Of a stretch of 64,000 nt of DNA, positions 61,895-64,000 are shown piece by piece. The number at the start of each line of letters is the position of its first letter. The stretch's first letter is position 1. Where the stretch lies: contig NZ_JAPYRE010000006.1 in assembly GCF_029936995.1 (NCBI RefSeq), forward strand, positions 148,332 through 212,331, written 5' to 3'. A program made the translations under genes and the position numbers. A model generated the notes under the pieces. It had not been told where the DNA came from and made no database searches. It worked only from the letters and a program-made list of their open reading frames with translations. The stretch is from Henriciella sp. (GTDB taxonomy: Bacteria; Pseudomonadota; Alphaproteobacteria; Caulobacterales; Hyphomonadaceae).

Positions 61895-64000
61895 TCAATG
61901 AAAATCCCGGCTCGCAGGAATTATCCGAGCACTGCGGGGATGGCGCCCACCGGGCTGGCTTTTCCACTCGGGTATAGGCCGGCGAACCTCATCCGCTCTG
62001 GCCACTGTATGCCTGAGCGGGTCGTTCTGGGCGTCTTCCGTTAGCAGGTTCAGGTCACTGGTCAGGTCGATCAGCTGGGCCGCCACGATATGGGTGACAT
62101 TGTCAGCCCTCTGGACGCGGCCATTGATCAACATGATCCGCGCACTCATAAGCGCGGCCCGGTATAGCTCGCCGGTCCGCGGCCAGATGACGGTATTCGC
62201 GATGCCTGTTTCATCTTCTAGTGTAACGAAGTAGACCCCGTTGGCTGAGCCGGGCCGCTGACGCACCAGCACAACGCCGGCTGTTCGTACACGGGCCCCG
62301 TTTCGCTGGGCGACCGCCTCCTGCGTGGTCATCAGACCAAAGCCTTTATAGCGTTCCCGCAGGAAGCTCATGGGGTGATCTTTCAGCGAGAGGCGTGTCG
62401 TCTGGTAGTCCTGCAGGACATGCTCAGACATTGGCATATGGGGCAGCCGGGTGGCATCTTCCTGGCCTTGCTCGGCTGTATTGGCCGCGGCAAAGAGCGG
62501 GAGGGCTTGGCCAGGTGCCTCACCTCGCACAGTCCAGAGAGCGCTGCGCCGGTCCAGTTCCATGGACTGGAAAGCATCGGCAGCGGCCAACAATTCAATG
62601 GCCCTGCGGCTGATACCCGCACGGGGGCGAATATCTTCCGGCCGCTCAAAGCCTGCTCCGCGGGCCGCCATAAGCGCTTCCATTTCGTCCTCACGCAGGC
62701 CGTCGACCTGCCGGAAGCCGAGGCGGACCGCGTAGTTTCCGCCTTCAGCGGGCTCAAGAATATTGTCCCAGTCCGACAGGTTCACATCCACGGCGCGCAC
62801 CTCGACACCATGCTCACGCGCATCGCGCACGATCTGGGCCGGTGCATAGAAGCCCATGGGCTGGCTGTTCAGAAGCGCGGCGCAAAAGACATCCGGATGG
62901 TGGCACTTCAGCCAGGAGGAGACATAGACCAGTAGTGCAAATGACGCAGCATGGCTTTCCGGAAAGCCATATTCGCCGAACCCCTTCACCTGGTCGAAAC
63001 AGCGCTGGGCAAAGGCGCGCTCATACCCGCGCGCAGCCATGCGCGAGACCATCATCTCTTCATAATTCTGGATCGTGCCGACCTTGCGGAATGTCGCCAT
63101 GGCGCGGCGCAGGCCATTGGCTTCGTCGGGCGAGAAATGCGCCGCATCGATCGAGATCTGCATCGCCTGCTCCTGGAAAAGCGGGACGCCGAGCGTGCGC
63201 GAAAGAATACGCTCCAGCTCGTCAGGCGGCCCTTCTTCCGGGGCAGGACTGGGATAGCTCACTTTCTCAAGCCCCTTGCGCCGGCGCAGATAGGGATGAA
63301 CCATGTCCCCCTGGATCGGTCCGGGCCGGACAATCGCCACTTCGATGACGAGATCATAGAAGGTCCGCGGTCGCAGCCGCGGCAGCATGTTCATCTGCGC
63401 CCGGCTCTCCACCTGGAAAACCCCAAGCGAGTCCCCCTCGCACAGCATGTCATAGGTCGCACTGTCATCTGGCGGGATACTGGCGAGCGTATGCGCGATC
63501 CTCTTGTGCAGCTTCAGGAGATTGAATGCCTTGCGGATACAGGTCAGCATGCCGAGGGCGAGGACATCGACCTTCATCAGGCCGAGCGCATCGATGTCGT
63601 CCTTGTCCCATTCGATGAAGGTGCGTTCCTCCATCGCTGCATTGCCGATCGGCACGGTCTCGACCAGCGGGGTACGCGTCAGCACGAAGCCGCCGACATG
63701 CTGGGAGAGATGCCGTGGAAACCCGATCAGCTGACGCGTCAGGATGATGGCGCGCCGGATCGTCAGATTGTCTGGGTCGAGCCCGGCCTGACGGATCTGT
63801 TTTGTATCGATATCCGTGCCCCAGCTGCCCCAGATCGTTCCGGCCAGCGCCGAAGCGATATCCTCCGACAGGCCGATTGCTTTGCAGACCTCCCGTACCG
63901 CCGAGCGCGGGCGGTAGCATATAACAGTTGCTGTCAGCGCCGCCCTGTGGCGGCCGTAGCGGCGATAGACATACTGGATGACTTCCTCGCGGCGTTCATG
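61895..64000 (-). CDS. dnaE2: error-prone DNA polymerase DnaE2/ImuC (N-terminal part outside window)
   Basis: The frame is open without a stop from the right edge to 61895, giving the last 701 residues; the usual length is about 1,050-1,100. The fragment starts in the polymerase domain ([35 protein letters not shown]), with [56 protein letters not shown] carrying catalytic Asp residues, [29 protein letters not shown] and [47 protein letters not shown]. The last third is the OB-fold region. DnaE2 does damage-induced translesion synthesis with ImuA/ImuB, expected just upstream, outside the window. Confidence 0.96.
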   Translation of the reverse strand, partial: HERREEVIQYVYRRYGRHRAALTATVICYRPRSAVREVCKAIGLSEDIASALAGTIWGSWGTDIDTKQIRQAGLDPDNLTIRRAIILTRQLIGFPRHLSQHVGGFVLTRTPLVETVPIGNAAMEERTFIEWDKDDIDALGLMKVDVLALGMLTCIRKAFNLLKLHKRIAHTLASIPPDDSATYDMLCEGDSLGVFQVESRAQMNMLPRLRPRTFYDLVIEVAIVRPGPIQGDMVHPYLRRRKGLEKVSYPSPAPEEGPPDELERILSRTLGVPLFQEQAMQISIDAAHFSPDEANGLRRAMATFRKVGTIQNYEEMMVSRMAARGYERAFAQRCFDQVKGFGEYGFPESHAASFALLVYVSSWLKCHHPDVFCAALLNSQPMGFYAPAQIVRDAREHGVEVRAVDVNLSDWDNILEPAEGGNYAVRLGFRQVDGLREDEMEALMAARGAGFERPEDIRPRAGISRRAIELLAAADAFQSMELDRRSALWTVRGEAPGQALPLFAAANTAEQGQEDATRLPHMPMSEHVLQDYQTTRLSLKDHPMSFLRERYKGFGLMTTQEAVAQRNGARVRTAGVVLVRQRPGSANGVYFVTLEDETGIANTVIWPRTGELYRAALMSARIMLINGRVQRADNVTHIVAAQLIDLTSDLNLLTEDAQNDPLRHTVARADEVRRPIPEWKSQPGGRHPRSARIIPASRDFH

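Noticed and set aside
1..64000. Mobile elements, CRISPR arrays, tRNA and rRNA genes
   Set aside because: I looked for transposase or integrase motifs, regular repeat-spacer arrays and RNA gene signatures and saw none.

Overview
The window reads as a high-GC, aerobic, Gram-negative alphaproteobacterial chromosome. TonB-dependent receptors, a Tat/Lol export style, a ScfR-type regulator beside malate synthase G and isocitrate lyase, a DnaE2 mutagenesis polymerase, and a xylan locus with tryptophan-halogenase-like genes next to a TonB receptor all resemble the Caulobacterales/Hyphomonadaceae group of prosthecate, often marine, heterotrophs. That placement is inference; there is no rRNA here. I saw no prophage, insertion sequence, CRISPR array, tRNA or rRNA.

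Layout. (1) 1-3.6 kb, minus strand: cobalamin late-assembly genes cobT-cobS-cobC-like-cobO, then a cobalamin riboswitch and the start of a BtuB-like receptor that runs off the left edge. (2) 3.6-11.1 kb, minus: a tightly overlapped beta-oxidation operon (FadE-type dehydrogenase, thiolase, FadJ-type bifunctional enzyme, CoA hydrolase/transferase), divergent from a FadL-type fatty acid porin at 11.3-12.6 kb and followed by a PLD-type phosphodiesterase. (3) 14.3-20.3 kb: glyoxylate shunt module: malate synthase G, its probable ScfR regulator, a 76-residue unknown, and isocitrate lyase. The glcB and aceA upstream regions share an 11-bp motif. (4) 20.3-53.2 kb: a large xylan utilisation island. It encodes two GH3 enzymes, GH115 alpha-glucuronidase, GH5, GH43, GH10 xylanase, a SASA-type esterase, aldose epimerase, a TonB receptor, an MFS sugar porter, xylose isomerase, xylulokinase, transaldolase and a LacI-family regulator. 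Embedded in it are four tandem flavin-dependent halogenase-like genes, a cupin_8/JmjC-like protein and a DUF6445 putative oxygenase. (5) 53.2-57.8 kb: a Crp/Fnr regulator divergent from a DUF3604 - peptidylprolyl isomerase - HupE/UreJ operon. (6) 57.8-64 kb: a GMC oxidoreductase/3-hydroxyacyl-CoA dehydrogenase pair, an FKBP-type isomerase, and the C-terminal part of DnaE2.

How they work together. Fatty acid uptake and beta-oxidation deliver acetyl-CoA to the glyoxylate shunt, which ScfR probably regulates through the shared motif. In the xylan island, secreted or lipoprotein hydrolases cut glucuronoarabinoxylan, the TonB receptor and MFS porter import products, and XylA-XylB-Tal feed xylose into the pentose phosphate pathway. 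A palindromic operator close to AATGTTAGC-GCTATCATT occurs in every major intergenic promoter region of the island, so the LacI regulator probably controls it as one regulon.

The least explained part is the halogenase array. Three members keep the flavin motif, the catalytic Lys and Glu positions and WxWxIP. The second has lost all of them yet is translationally coupled between active-looking copies. Together with the cupin, the DUF6445 protein and the TonB receptor it is the best candidate here for an undescribed system. A second striking element is a perfect 22-bp inverted repeat around the operator of the second GH3 gene, which contains that gene's ribosome binding site.
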